From contig SVJI01000025.1 in the NCBI GenBank assembly GCA_015069065.1, positions 1-12,399 on the forward strand: DNA of 12,399 nt, written 5' to 3'. Below are positions 1-7,962 of the stretch, piece by piece (the stretch's first letter is position 1; every line of letters starts with the position of its first letter). The notes under the pieces were generated by a model. That model ran no database searches. It was not told the DNA's origin and saw only the letters and a program-made list of their open reading frames with translations. Origin of the DNA: Oscillospiraceae bacterium. Its GTDB lineage: Bacteria > Bacillota > Clostridia > UMGS1883. The position numbers were made by a program, and so were the translations under genes.

Positions 1-423
1 GCCCCAGAAACATTCACGCATAACGTGGCACATTTTTATAACGTCCTCAAAATCCTCCAGTTCCACCATGGTATTTACTGAGGTTTTTTTCTTTTCCTTT
101 TTCTTCTCTGCCTCTTTCAGATTTTCGAGCTGATTAGCCTTTGTTATTTTATCAAAAAGGGCTTTTTCTTCCTCATTATCAACCTTGGTGACAAAGAGTG
201 TCATTTCACTTTTTTCTGCCTGTATAGCTGCTTCAACAACAAGCCGTGCGTTATTGCAGGAAAAACCGGTTTCCTTTTCTGCTCTGCGAAGAAGCTCGAA
301 AAATATTTCCCTAGACTCGGGAGAATTTTTTGCCATTTCATCAAAGGATATGCCAAGCTCTGTAAAATCCTGTGCATTCATGGTAACCTTTATTTTATTT
401 GCCTTAAGCACTTCAAATTTCAC
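1..423 (-). CDS. mecA: MecA-family adaptor protein, N-terminal part (cut by window edge)
   Basis: MecA proteins bind substrates through the N-terminal domain and deliver them to the ClpC/ClpP protease through the C-terminal domain; in Bacillus they control competence via ComK. Only the first 141 residues lie in the window. The start (MKFEVLKANKIKVTMNAQDF) and the following alpha/beta region to about residue 82 fit the MecA N-terminal domain. A highly charged Lys/Glu linker covers about 83-113. At 125-129 the FEDVI motif marks the start of the C-terminal ClpC-binding domain, as in family members. The GTG start at 423 is chosen because AGAGAGGTGA precedes it at usual spacing; a later ATG (residue 15) would cut into the first strand. 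The gene follows the AraC-type gene by 43 nt. The substrate in this organism cannot be told; ComK is not expected in most Clostridia (family knowledge). Confidence 0.82.
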   Translation of the reverse strand, partial: MKFEVLKANKIKVTMNAQDFTELGISFDEMAKNSPESREIFFELLRRAEKETGFSCNNARLVVEAAIQAEKSEMTLFVTKVDNEEEKALFDKITKANQLENLKEAEKKKEKKKTSVNTMVELEDFEDVIKMCHVMRECFWG

Positions 424-466
424 TCTTCTTCACCTCTCTTTCATTTTATCATAAATTCTGCGGGAT

Positions 467-1078
467 TTAAAGGAACAAATTATTCCTTTTCCACACTCCG
501 GGGGTAGTACCGCAGTATCTTTTAAATGTGCGGATATAGGTTTCAACCGCACAAAAGCCCACTTTCTGTGCAACCTCTGCAACAGTTACGTCTTTTTCCA
601 GAAGTTCTTTGCTTTTTTCTATTCTGAGTCGTGCCGCATACTCCCCGGGAGGCATCCCGAGCTTTTCACAAAAGAGCCTGTTTAGAAAGCTCTGTGAAAC
701 ACCTGTATGCCGTGCTGCATTCTCCACATAAAAAGTGCTGTCAGAAAAATTTTTACGGATATATTCCTCTGCTTTTAAAAAACAGCGTTCTTTATCTACC
801 ATGCGGGCTTCTTTCATGATACTGCACAGTTCGTTTATTATACCCTCAGCATCAAACTGAGGCTGTGAAAATATTTTTTCAGCAAACTCTGCTGCGTTAC
901 AGTAGAATCCCTCCACTGTATCATTAAGCAGCTCCACCGTCTTTATAAGAGTAACTCTTACAAGGCACTGTGCATATTCCTGACATGGTATTTGTGTCAA
1001 AATACTTTCTATAAATGCCGCAGCGCTGCGGTTTTCGCCTTTTTTAATTAACGATGATAGTTTTTCCGCCTCTTTCAT
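467..1078 (-). CDS. Short AraC/XylS-family transcriptional regulator without a recognisable sensor domain
   Basis: A 203-aa protein whose C-terminal ~100 residues are a typical AraC-type DNA-binding domain: a first helix-turn-helix about 113-138 (AARHTGVSQSFLNRLF), then RLRIEKSKELL, a second helix-turn-helix about 164-190 with VAEVAQKVGF and FKRYCGTTP, the family signature. The N-terminal ~100 residues are helical and resemble the linker that precedes the HTH in YesN-like or membrane AraC regulators, but the receiver or sensor part is absent. I chose the ATG at 1078, one nucleotide after the protease stop; there is no clear SD before it, so translation is probably coupled. In-frame starts at 1117 (ATG) and 1120 (TTG) overlap the protease and also lack a good SD. 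Target genes are unknown; the adjacent protease gene or mecA are the obvious candidates (inference). Confidence 0.8.
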   Translation of the reverse strand: MKEAEKLSSLIKKGENRSAAAFIESILTQIPCQEYAQCLVRVTLIKTVELLNDTVEGFYCNAAEFAEKIFSQPQFDAEGIINELCSIMKEARMVDKERCFLKAEEYIRKNFSDSTFYVENAARHTGVSQSFLNRLFCEKLGMPPGEYAARLRIEKSKELLEKDVTVAEVAQKVGFCAVETYIRTFKRYCGTTPGVWKRNNLFL

Positions 1079-1079
1079 A

Positions 1080-2525
1080 TCAGTTAAAGTAATCAATGGC
1101 GGCCTGTAACTGGTCATCAACCATTACATCAAAATCGTAATTATAATCATTGAGGTACAGATATTCATTAAATCCGGGAATACCGTTTATTTCATATCCC
1201 AAAAGAGCCTGCAGTCTCGACACTGCGGCAGAAGTTTTTTCGTCGAAAACTTCGTCAGCTTCCTCTAAATATCCCAGTGCCTCAAGCCTCTGTTCCAGTG
1301 CTAATGTCATATCTCCGCCAATAGCACCCTCCAAAATTCTGTCATAGTCAACTTTTACAAAGCTTTCCTGATCAACAGGAACGTAGGTGTTCTCCACCTC
1401 TATATCAGGAGTGACGCCTACCGTATGAACACGCTCCCCCTTGTAGGAATAAAACTCTCCTATGGTGTATTTCATTCCTGCACCGGTAACAAGTTTTGTC
1501 AAAACCTGCATACTTCCTTTTCCGAAAGTTTTCTTTCCGATAATTTTTCCTGCGCCGCGTGATTTAAATGCCATTGTAAAAAACTCACTGGCTGATGCAC
1601 TGTTTTCGTTCACAAGCAAAACCATTTTAAATCTGGGAGCATTATAGTTCTTACTGCTGATAAAGGTATTCTTTGTCTCATCCTTGTAGCGAAGCTCGGC
1701 AATTTTTCCAGCGCTTATAAATATATTCGCTATGTCAATAGCCGCCTGCAAATCACCGCCCGGATTGTCACGCAGGTCTATTATCAGGTTCTTCACACTC
1801 TTTGACTGAAGCTCCTTAACGTACGCCTCAACCTCTTTGGGTGCATCTGTAGTAAACTGAATCAGCTTCATATATGCAGTTTTATCGTTAATCATTCTGG
1901 TTTCGAGCTGCTTGGTCTGTATAGTCTCACGCATACAGATTAAATCAAGCTGCTTTTCGCCTCTTCTCACGGTTACCTTAACCTCTGTTCCGTTAAGACC
2001 TACGATAAGATTTCTCACCTGACTTATTGTCATTCCCTCGACACTTTCACCGTTAACACCGATTATGTAATCGTTATCCATTACACCTGCTTTAAATGCC
2101 GGCGAGTTTTCAATAACAGAAAGAACGAGTATGCCATCACTCGTCTGAGTAATGGTGACACCTATTCCGGAAAATTCTCCGGAAACATTTTCTGTCATTT
2201 CTTTATATTCCTGAGGATTGTAAAATTCCGCATGTTCATCCTTGAGGGTTTTTATCATGGACTCCGTTGCCTTATTTATGTCCAGCTTCCCCTCATCTAT
2301 CATACTGCAGATAACGGCATAGAGAAGCTCCTCGTCATCTATTCCGTAGTAATAATTATCTGCAAGCATATGGGCATAGGTTTTCACAATTTGCTTAAGC
2401 ATCTGATTTGAATATTGAACAACCTCTGCCTGCTGCTGAGCGGCACTGTCCTGTGCAATTGCCGGACAACCTACAATCAACATCGCAAAAGCAAGTATTC
2501 CTGCTATCAATCTATTTCTTTTCAC
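1080..2525 (-). CDS. Exported S41/CtpA-type carboxy-terminal processing protease with PDZ and peptidoglycan-binding-like domains
   Basis: A serine protease of the C-terminal-processing family acting outside the membrane. Residues 1-25 form a signal sequence. It contains I-V-G-C with Cys20, an acceptable lipobox, but also a possible signal peptidase I site (AIA before Gln25). A helical region (35-110) is followed by a PDZ domain (about 115-200; GIGV, ENSPAFKAGV, IIGVNG), then the S41 core with IIDLRDNPGG (248-257). By alignment to CtpB/Tsp motifs the catalytic residues are Ser311 (in NSASASEF), Lys336 (FGKG) and Gln340. Residues about 404-450 (LEQRLEALGYL, then FDEKTSAAVSRLQ) look like a PG_binding_1 domain, suggesting anchoring at the cell wall. 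Start GTG at 2525 with GGGTGAG upstream. It lies 47 nt after argS and is coupled to the AraC gene. The substrate is unknown; family members process sporulation or cell-wall enzymes. Confidence 0.9.
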   Translation of the reverse strand: MKRNRLIAGILAFAMLIVGCPAIAQDSAAQQQAEVVQYSNQMLKQIVKTYAHMLADNYYYGIDDEELLYAVICSMIDEGKLDINKATESMIKTLKDEHAEFYNPQEYKEMTENVSGEFSGIGVTITQTSDGILVLSVIENSPAFKAGVMDNDYIIGVNGESVEGMTISQVRNLIVGLNGTEVKVTVRRGEKQLDLICMRETIQTKQLETRMINDKTAYMKLIQFTTDAPKEVEAYVKELQSKSVKNLIIDLRDNPGGDLQAAIDIANIFISAGKIAELRYKDETKNTFISSKNYNAPRFKMVLLVNENSASASEFFTMAFKSRGAGKIIGKKTFGKGSMQVLTKLVTGAGMKYTIGEFYSYKGERVHTVGVTPDIEVENTYVPVDQESFVKVDYDRILEGAIGGDMTLALEQRLEALGYLEEADEVFDEKTSAAVSRLQALLGYEINGIPGFNEYLYLNDYNYDFDVMVDDQLQAAIDYFN

Positions 2526-2572
2526 ACATTCTCACCCTTTCTGCTGTTTATGTCTGTATTTTCAATGTCCCC

Positions 2573-4252
2573 TTACATTTTTTCGGGGGCACTTACGCCG
2601 AGTATATCCAAAACATTTTTGATGACAACTCTGCTGCATTCAATAAGCTTAAGGCGGGCACGCATAAGGTTTTCTTCTTCATCACGCACACGGCACGCAT
2701 TATAGAATGAATGGAAATGAGATGCCACATCAATAAGATAATGAGTAAGATTACTCGGGTCAAAGCTCTGTGCTGAAGCTGTAATTTCATCGGGAAGTCT
2801 TGCCAGTGTCGCCAAAAGCTCAATTTCCTCCTCCTTCTTAAGAAGCGAGGCATCAATGTCTGCGAATTTCGGCACGCTGACGCCGCTTTCTGCAAGAATT
2901 CTAATGATAGAGCAAATCCTTGCATGTGCATACTGTACATAAAATACAGGGTTTTCGTTAGTTTGACTTACTGCAAGATCAAGGTCGAAATCCATGTGAC
3001 TTCCTGCTGCACGCATATTAAAGAAAAATCTTGCTGCATCTACACCTATCTCTTCAATAAGGTCAGCGAGGGTTATCATTTTACCTGTACGCTTACTCAT
3101 ACGCGCAATTTCACCGTTACGCATAAGGCGTACAAGCTGTATTACAAGCACGTCAAGCTTGTCACCGCTGATGCCCACTGCCTCCATCGCACCTTTCATT
3201 CGTGCAATATGGCCGTGGTGGTCTGCACCCCAGATGTTAATCGCCAGATCAAAATCTCTCTCCTCCAGCTTGTTACGGTGATATGCTATATCTGCCGCAA
3301 AATAAGTGGGGATACCGTTTGCACGGACAAGAACATCATCCTTTTCACTGCCAAACTCCGTAGATTTAATCCAGAGTGCGCCGTCTTTCTCATAGGTGAT
3401 GTTACTGTTTTTAAGCTTTTCGAGAGTTTCGCCTACACTTCCGCCGTTATGCAGCGTGCTTTCATAAAACCACACGTCATAATTTATGCCGTACTTGGTA
3501 AGGGTCTCCTGAAGTGCTGCAATATTTAAGGGCAGTGCATATGCTACAAGAGCATCCTTTCTCTCCTGCTCCTCCTTTTCTAAAAGAGCATCGCCAAACT
3601 TATCGATATAATTCTGCGCATGAACGCGGATGTCGTCTCCCTGATAACCGTCCTCGGGAAATTCTACCGCATCTTCTCCCTTTAAGAGCTGAATATAGCG
3701 GGCATCAAGGCTTCTGCCGAATTTATCAATCTGCGCACCTGCGTCATTGATGTAAAATTCCTTTGTCACATCCCAGCCTGCTCTGGAAAGAACATTACTG
3801 AGGGTGTCACCGAGGGCACCGCCGCGGGCATTTCCCATATGCATAGGACCTGTAGGATTTGCGCTGACAAATTCGACTACAACCTTTTTTCCGTCAGCCA
3901 CGTTAACATTTCCGTAGCAAGCCTCTTCTTTTTCAATTTCTGCAATTACGTTATAAAGATAGCTTTTGTCCAGATAGAAGTTGATAAATCCCGGGCCTGC
4001 AATCTCTATTTTTTCAGCACCAAGTGCCTGTGCAGACAGATTTGCGACAATATTTTCAGCAATGGCACGGGGTGCGGATTTTGCTGCGCGCGCCAGCATC
4101 ATAGCTATATTTATCGCATAATCGCCGTTACCCTTATCCTTGGGAACCTCTATGGTAAATGAGGGTATCTCAAGGTCAGGATAAGCTGCCTTTGCTGCCT
4201 CCAGTGCTGCATTGTATATTTGTGATTTCTTCATAGAAAGCGTATTTGCCAT
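2573..4252 (-). CDS. argS: Arginyl-tRNA synthetase (ArgRS)
   Basis: A cytosolic class I aminoacyl-tRNA synthetase that charges tRNA-Arg with arginine using ATP. The 559-aa length is usual for the family. In order: an N-terminal tRNA D-loop-recognising domain (about 1-115, with GDYAINIAMMLAR); the catalytic Rossmann domain with the HIGH-type motif as PTGPMHMGNARGGALGD; the ArgRS-typical AADIAYHRNKL and WGADHHGH; the KMSK-type motif as RMSKRTGKMITL; and a C-terminal DALR anticodon-binding domain starting at NPVFYVQYAHARI. HMGN in place of HIGH is a common variant. The ATG at 4252 is preceded by AAAGGAAG at usual spacing. It lies 37 nt after the DUF1934 gene, a pairing also known as ywiB–argS in Bacillus. 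No T-box or other leader is seen in the short gap, so it is probably transcribed from upstream. Confidence 0.97.
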   Translation of the reverse strand: MANTLSMKKSQIYNAALEAAKAAYPDLEIPSFTIEVPKDKGNGDYAINIAMMLARAAKSAPRAIAENIVANLSAQALGAEKIEIAGPGFINFYLDKSYLYNVIAEIEKEEACYGNVNVADGKKVVVEFVSANPTGPMHMGNARGGALGDTLSNVLSRAGWDVTKEFYINDAGAQIDKFGRSLDARYIQLLKGEDAVEFPEDGYQGDDIRVHAQNYIDKFGDALLEKEEQERKDALVAYALPLNIAALQETLTKYGINYDVWFYESTLHNGGSVGETLEKLKNSNITYEKDGALWIKSTEFGSEKDDVLVRANGIPTYFAADIAYHRNKLEERDFDLAINIWGADHHGHIARMKGAMEAVGISGDKLDVLVIQLVRLMRNGEIARMSKRTGKMITLADLIEEIGVDAARFFFNMRAAGSHMDFDLDLAVSQTNENPVFYVQYAHARICSIIRILAESGVSVPKFADIDASLLKKEEEIELLATLARLPDEITASAQSFDPSNLTHYLIDVASHFHSFYNACRVRDEEENLMRARLKLIECSRVVIKNVLDILGVSAPEKM

Positions 4253-4289
4253 GAAAAATCTTCCTTTCGTAGTTTATTACCGTGGTAAA

Positions 4290-4709
4290 TTATGCACGCA
4301 CCGTAAGGGATATCCCATTACGCGAGCGTGAAACATTGTTAATATCCATAATATAATCAATATCTATATTTCCGCCGTTCTCATCAAGAGAAACGTTAAT
4401 ATCATTTGCAGTAACGCTGATTGTAAAATCTCCGTAGGGAGTTTCATAATGCCCGATATGGCATTTTCCTTTTTCAAAAATCATATGCGTGTTCGTCTGT
4501 CCGTAACGCATCATTGTAACAACGCCACAGGGCTCTACCTTTAGCGTCGTGGTACACTTTTCAAGGCCTGTCAGCTCACCCTCTACATAGCTGAGATAAT
4601 ATTTACCATCCTTATCGTAGAATTTTCCCGCTGTTGTCAGTTCCATGGAATCTCCGTCGCTGCCATAATCCTGTGAGCCTTTTATCGATATGTAAACATC
4701 CTTTTTCAT
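4290..4709 (-). CDS. DUF1934 / YwiB-like beta-barrel protein
   Basis: A 139-aa protein rich in beta strands, without signal peptide or membrane segment. The pattern (DVYISIKGSQ at the start, GKYYLSYVE, TTTLKVEP, VTMMRYG, ...MIFEKG, HYETPYGDF) fits the DUF1934 family, a small calycin-like barrel of unknown function exemplified by B. subtilis YwiB. Position just upstream of argS supports the call. The ATG overlaps the murI stop codon by one base (TAATG), and GGAGGTG inside the last murI codons serves as a strong SD, so the two are translationally coupled. It ends 37 nt before argS. No catalytic residues can be named; a ligand-binding role is only suggested by the fold type. Confidence 0.85.
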   Translation of the reverse strand: MKKDVYISIKGSQDYGSDGDSMELTTAGKFYDKDGKYYLSYVEGELTGLEKCTTTLKVEPCGVVTMMRYGQTNTHMIFEKGKCHIGHYETPYGDFTISVTANDINVSLDENGGNIDIDYIMDINNVSRSRNGISLTVRA

Positions 4710-5515
4710 TATTCAAACACCTCCGCCAGGTGGACTGTTGATTCGATGGGACTTCCGAGGAAGGTTCCTCCCAGTGCGGTAAAGCTTTCTACAGAGTCAG
4801 AGACAAAAAATTCACTTTTTCCGCCGTCTGTCCGCGCAGACAAAAGATTCTCCCTCATAAGATAGTCCCGCGCATCTGCCGCTGCAAGCGCACCCGGGCT
4901 GAGGAGTGTTACCTCATCTCCCATTATACCCGAAATAACCTTTTCAAGCAAGGGGTAATGTGTGCATCCTAAGATAAGAGTATCCACATTTTCATTTTTA
5001 AGGGGGGTAAGGTAATCTTTTGCAATAAGCTGTGCCGCTGTGCTTTCGCTGTAACCGTTTTCAACAAGGGGGACAAACATTGGACAAGCATTAGAAAATA
5101 CCTGCATTTCGGGAGAAAGCTGATTTATGATTTCAGCATATTTTCCGCTTTTAATTGTACCGCTTGTTCCGATAACGCCAATTCTGCCGTTTTTAGTTAC
5201 CTCTACTGCCTTTCTGGCAGCACTTTCAAGCACACCCATAATATTGACACTGTACTTATCCTTTAAATGCGGCAGGGCTACACTGCTGGCAGTTCCGCAA
5301 GCCGCGATAATAAGCTTGATGTCGTACTTGAGCAGAAAATCTATATCGTCTTTTGTATAGCGGATAATGGTTTCACGGCTGCGGCTTCCATAGGGAACAC
5401 GCCCGGTGTCACCAAAGTAGATTATGTCTTCACCGGGCATTATTCTCCTGATTTCTCTGACCGTTGTCAGCCCGCCCAATCCGCTGTCAAACACTCCGAT
5501 AGGGCGATTTTTCAT
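4709..5515 (-). CDS. murI: Glutamate racemase
   Basis: Interconverts L- and D-glutamate without cofactor, supplying D-Glu for peptidoglycan in the cytosol. The 268-aa protein begins with IGVFDSGLGGLT (Asp10-Ser11), continues with YFGDTGRVPYG, and carries the two catalytic cysteines Cys73 (AACGTASS) and Cys184 (LGCTHYPLL, with His186). The family usually reads Cys-Asn-Thr around the first cysteine; here the Asn is Gly (Gly74), yet the rest of the active site is present. I chose the ATG at 5515 (AGAAGG about 10 nt upstream); an in-frame TTG at 5524 lies too close to that SD. It follows gpmI by about 22 nt and is coupled to the DUF1934 gene by a one-base overlap. It could in principle be an aspartate/glutamate racemase relative, but length and motifs favour MurI. 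Confidence 0.93.
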   Translation of the reverse strand: MKNRPIGVFDSGLGGLTTVREIRRIMPGEDIIYFGDTGRVPYGSRSRETIIRYTKDDIDFLLKYDIKLIIAACGTASSVALPHLKDKYSVNIMGVLESAARKAVEVTKNGRIGVIGTSGTIKSGKYAEIINQLSPEMQVFSNACPMFVPLVENGYSESTAAQLIAKDYLTPLKNENVDTLILGCTHYPLLEKVISGIMGDEVTLLSPGALAAADARDYLMRENLLSARTDGGKSEFFVSDSVESFTALGGTFLGSPIESTVHLAEVFE

Positions 5516-5537
5516 AATTTTCAAACCTTCTTACTAT

Positions 5538-7058
5538 TTATTTAATAAGACTTTCGCCTGACATTTCTGCCGGTTTTTCAATACCCATTATATCAAGAAG
5601 AGTGGGGGCAATATCTGCCAATCTGCCGCCTGTGCGCAGTGAGCAGTCACGACCTGCCACTATAAAGGGAACGGGGTTTGTAGTATGAGCTGTAAATACA
5701 TCCTTTGTTTCGGGGTCAACCATCTGGTCTGCATTTCCGTGGTCTGCCGTAATGCACACAACACCGCCGCGGGCGCGTACTGCATCAACAACCTTTCCCA
5801 TGCACTCGTCAACTGTTTCAACAGCCTTTACCGCACAATCAAAAACTCCTGTGTGTCCGACCATGTCACAGTTTGCAAAGTTGAGGATAATAACGTCATA
5901 CTGCTCGCTCTCTATTCTCTTGAGAACCTCCTCTGTAACCTCGGGGGCGCTCATCTCGGGCTGCAGGTCATAGGTTGCAACCTTGGGAGAGGGAATAAGT
6001 GCGCGATCCTCATTCTTATACGGAGCTTCCACGCCGCCGTTAAAGAAGAAGGTAACATGAGCATATTTTTCAGTTTCTGCTATACGCAGCTGACTGAGTC
6101 CCTTGTTTGCAATATATTCTCCGAATGTGTTTTCAAGTGACTCGGGCTTAAATGCCACATCAACGTTAGGCATCTGTGCATCGTACTGAGTCATACAAAC
6201 ATAGTACAAATTAAAGAATCCGTTCTTTCTTACAAATCCGTCAAATCCGCTGTCAACAAATGTACGTGTTATTTCACGTGCTCTGTCAGGGCGGAAGTTA
6301 AAGCAGATTACACTGTCATTTTCCTTTATGGTTGCACCCTCGGTAATAACAGTAGGAACTATAAATTCATCTGTAATTCCGTTGTCGTAGGATTTCTGCA
6401 TAGCATCAACAGGGTCGGAATTTTTCTCACCCTCGCCATATACCAGTGCAGCATATGCCTTTTCCACTCTTTCCCAGCGGTTGTCGCGGTCCATGGCATA
6501 ATATCTGCCGGAAAGCACGCCTATCTTACCTACTCCAAGCTCCTCCATCTTCTCAGAAAGTGCTTTTACAAAGTCAATACCGCTTGTGGGGGAAACGTCG
6601 CGTCCGTCCATAAAGCCGTGAACATATACCTCTGTAAGGCCGTTTCTCTTCGCCAGTTCAAGGGCTGCATAAAGATGTGTTATGTGGCTGTGAACGCCGC
6701 CGTCGGAAAGAAGTCCGAAAAGATGCAGCGCACTGTCATTTTTCTTACAGTTTTCAACCGCTCTAACAAGTGCATCATTTGTATAAAAATCACCATCTGC
6801 GATGGATTTTGTAATTCTCGTAAGTTCCTGATAAACAATGCGTCCTGCACCGATGTTGGTATGACCAACCTCGCTGTTACCCATCTGTCCCTCGGGGAGT
6901 CCTACATCCATGCCACTGGCATTTATAAGCGTATTGGGACACTCTGCCAGAAGTTTATCCATGACAGGTGTTTTTGCCGCATAAACGGCATTTCCGTCGG
7001 TTGCTTCATTATATCCGTAACCGTCAAGTATCATAAGCATAGTAAGCTTCTTTGTCAT
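5538..7058 (-). CDS. gpmI: 2,3-bisphosphoglycerate-independent phosphoglycerate mutase
   Basis: Converts 3-phosphoglycerate to 2-phosphoglycerate in glycolysis and gluconeogenesis through a phosphoserine intermediate, using two metal ions (usually Mn). The 506-aa length is normal for the alkaline-phosphatase-superfamily enzyme. Visible motifs: MILDGYG with metal ligand Asp12; GQMGNSEVGHTNIGAGR with catalytic Ser62; VHGFMDGRDVSP; SGRYYAMDRDNRW; FNFRPDRARE; NFANCDMVGHTG; ADHGNADQM (Asp439, His440); and TAHTTNPVPF with His458. The ATG at 7058 has AAAGG upstream at a rather long 13-nt spacing. A probable terminator-like hairpin (7117-7154) separates it from tpiA, and no clear promoter is visible in the short remaining gap, so expression may depend on read-through. 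Confidence 0.97.
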   Translation of the reverse strand: MTKKLTMLMILDGYGYNEATDGNAVYAAKTPVMDKLLAECPNTLINASGMDVGLPEGQMGNSEVGHTNIGAGRIVYQELTRITKSIADGDFYTNDALVRAVENCKKNDSALHLFGLLSDGGVHSHITHLYAALELAKRNGLTEVYVHGFMDGRDVSPTSGIDFVKALSEKMEELGVGKIGVLSGRYYAMDRDNRWERVEKAYAALVYGEGEKNSDPVDAMQKSYDNGITDEFIVPTVITEGATIKENDSVICFNFRPDRAREITRTFVDSGFDGFVRKNGFFNLYYVCMTQYDAQMPNVDVAFKPESLENTFGEYIANKGLSQLRIAETEKYAHVTFFFNGGVEAPYKNEDRALIPSPKVATYDLQPEMSAPEVTEEVLKRIESEQYDVIILNFANCDMVGHTGVFDCAVKAVETVDECMGKVVDAVRARGGVVCITADHGNADQMVDPETKDVFTAHTTNPVPFIVAGRDCSLRTGGRLADIAPTLLDIMGIEKPAEMSGESLIK

Positions 7059-7116
7059 ATCGTATTCATTACCTTTCCGCCCGCAGAGTTTTTCTTACCG
7101 TCGCGGGCAAACGGAC

Positions 7117-7154
7117 AAAAAGGCTGTTGAGCAATGTAATATTGTTCAACAGCC
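7117..7154 (-). terminator. Intrinsic terminator-like hairpin between tpiA and gpmI
   Basis: GGCTGTTGA (7122-7130) pairs with TCAACAGCC (7146-7154), and CAAT (7132-7135) with ATTG (7141-7144), separated by one mismatch on the minus-strand RNA, with a 5-nt loop. Read on the minus strand it is followed at once by five T (7121-7117). This is a proper intrinsic terminator shape just downstream of tpiA. As gpmI follows in the same direction without a clear promoter, it may act as a partial terminator. Confidence 0.7.
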
Positions 7155-7165
7155 CAAACTACAAT

Positions 7166-7912
7166 TTATGCGTTGCAGATAATTGCAAAATCATCGGGCT
7201 TAAGGCTGGCACCGCCAACAAGACCGCCGTCAATGTCACTCATACCGAAAAGCTCTGCTGCGCAGTCCTTATTAACACTGCCGCCGTAAAGGATACGGAT
7301 ATTTGCTGCAGTTTCTTCATCGTAGATACCTGCCAGACATGCTCTGATGTCTGCACAAACCTCGTTAGCCTGCTCGCTTGTAGCAACCTTTCCTGTGCCG
7401 ATAGCCCAGATAGGTTCATACGCAACTACAACCTTTGTCGCATCCTCTTTTGAAAGACCACGGAACGCAATCTTAATCTGGCTGCGGATAAAATCAAATG
7501 TGATTGTATCTTCACGCTGCTTAAGCGATTCGCCGCAGCAAAGCACGGGAATAAGACCGTACTTGAGTGCCTGAATAACCTTAGCGTTTACTGTATCATC
7601 AGTTTCTGCGAAATACTCACGTCTTTCACTGTGACCGATGATAACGTATTCAACGCCAATCTCTTTAAGCATCTGGGCACTGATTTCACCTGTGAATGCG
7701 CCCTTATCTTCAAAATGAAGATTCTGCGCACCGATTTTAATGTTGCTACCCTCAGCAGCCTTGATAGCTGCGGGGAGACATACGTAGGTGGGGCATATAA
7801 GAACATCATTCTTACATCCTGCAACCTTTTCCTTAAGCTCGTTTATCATAGCCTCCGCCTGTGCGGGGGTGTTGTTCATTTTCCAGTTTCCTGCAGCGAG
7901 AATTTTTCTCAT
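7166..7912 (-). CDS. tpiA: Triosephosphate isomerase
   Basis: Interconverts dihydroxyacetone phosphate and glyceraldehyde 3-phosphate in the cytosol. The 248-aa TIM barrel has the full active site: Lys11 in GNWKMN, His94 in IIGHSERREYF, and Glu166 in AYEPIWAIGTGK, the family signature; the phosphate-binding loop LYGGSVN and the C-terminal GGLVGGASL are also present. The ATG at 7912 is preferred because AAAGGA lies 10 nt upstream; an ATG three codons earlier (7921) almost touches that SD. It follows pgk by about 50 nt, a gap that contains a small perfect hairpin, and is followed by a terminator-like hairpin. Order pgk–tpiA–gpmI is the usual Firmicutes glycolytic arrangement, here without gapA in front. 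Confidence 0.97.
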   Translation of the reverse strand: MRKILAAGNWKMNNTPAQAEAMINELKEKVAGCKNDVLICPTYVCLPAAIKAAEGSNIKIGAQNLHFEDKGAFTGEISAQMLKEIGVEYVIIGHSERREYFAETDDTVNAKVIQALKYGLIPVLCCGESLKQREDTITFDFIRSQIKIAFRGLSKEDATKVVVAYEPIWAIGTGKVATSEQANEVCADIRACLAGIYDEETAANIRILYGGSVNKDCAAELFGMSDIDGGLVGGASLKPDDFAIICNA

Positions 7913-7942
7913 TTCATTCATATCCTTTCATTTAGAGCGAAA

Positions 7943-7959
7943 GTCTGACCTTGTCAGAC
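7943..7959 (-). repeat. Small perfect inverted repeat in the pgk–tpiA gap
   Basis: GTCTGAC (7943-7949) and GTCAGAC (7953-7959) form a 7-bp stem with a 3-nt loop. On the minus strand the RNA hairpin sits between the pgk stop and the tpiA SD and is followed by only TTT. It is too weak for a confident terminator. A role as mRNA processing or stability element, or as attenuator, is possible (inference). Confidence 0.45.
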
Positions 7960-7962
7960 GTC

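Noticed and set aside
424..466. A possible promoter (TATGATAAAAT) just before mecA
   Set aside because: The -10-like bases are fair but no acceptable -35 lies at 16-18 bp; co-transcription from upstream is equally likely.
469..489. Inverted repeat AAAGGAA / TTCCTTT at the end of the AraC-type gene, as a terminator
   Set aside because: The stem is short and A/T-rich, and no T run follows on the minus strand, so I do not call a terminator.
2924..3529. A 201-codon open frame on the plus strand inside argS, and similar long plus-strand frames at 8677-9267 (pgk) and 6618-7130 (gpmI)
   Set aside because: They are antisense to strongly conserved genes, rich in Cys, Tyr and His in an unprotein-like way, and have no good SD or promoter.
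4277..4288. Palindrome TTACCGTGGTAA in the DUF1934–argS gap, as operator or attenuator
   Set aside because: Only 5-bp arms around two central bases, no nearby promoter and no T run; chance is likely.
5516..5524. TTG start for murI that would add three residues
   Set aside because: It lies one base from the SD AGAAGG, whereas the ATG at 5515 has workable spacing and matches family starts.
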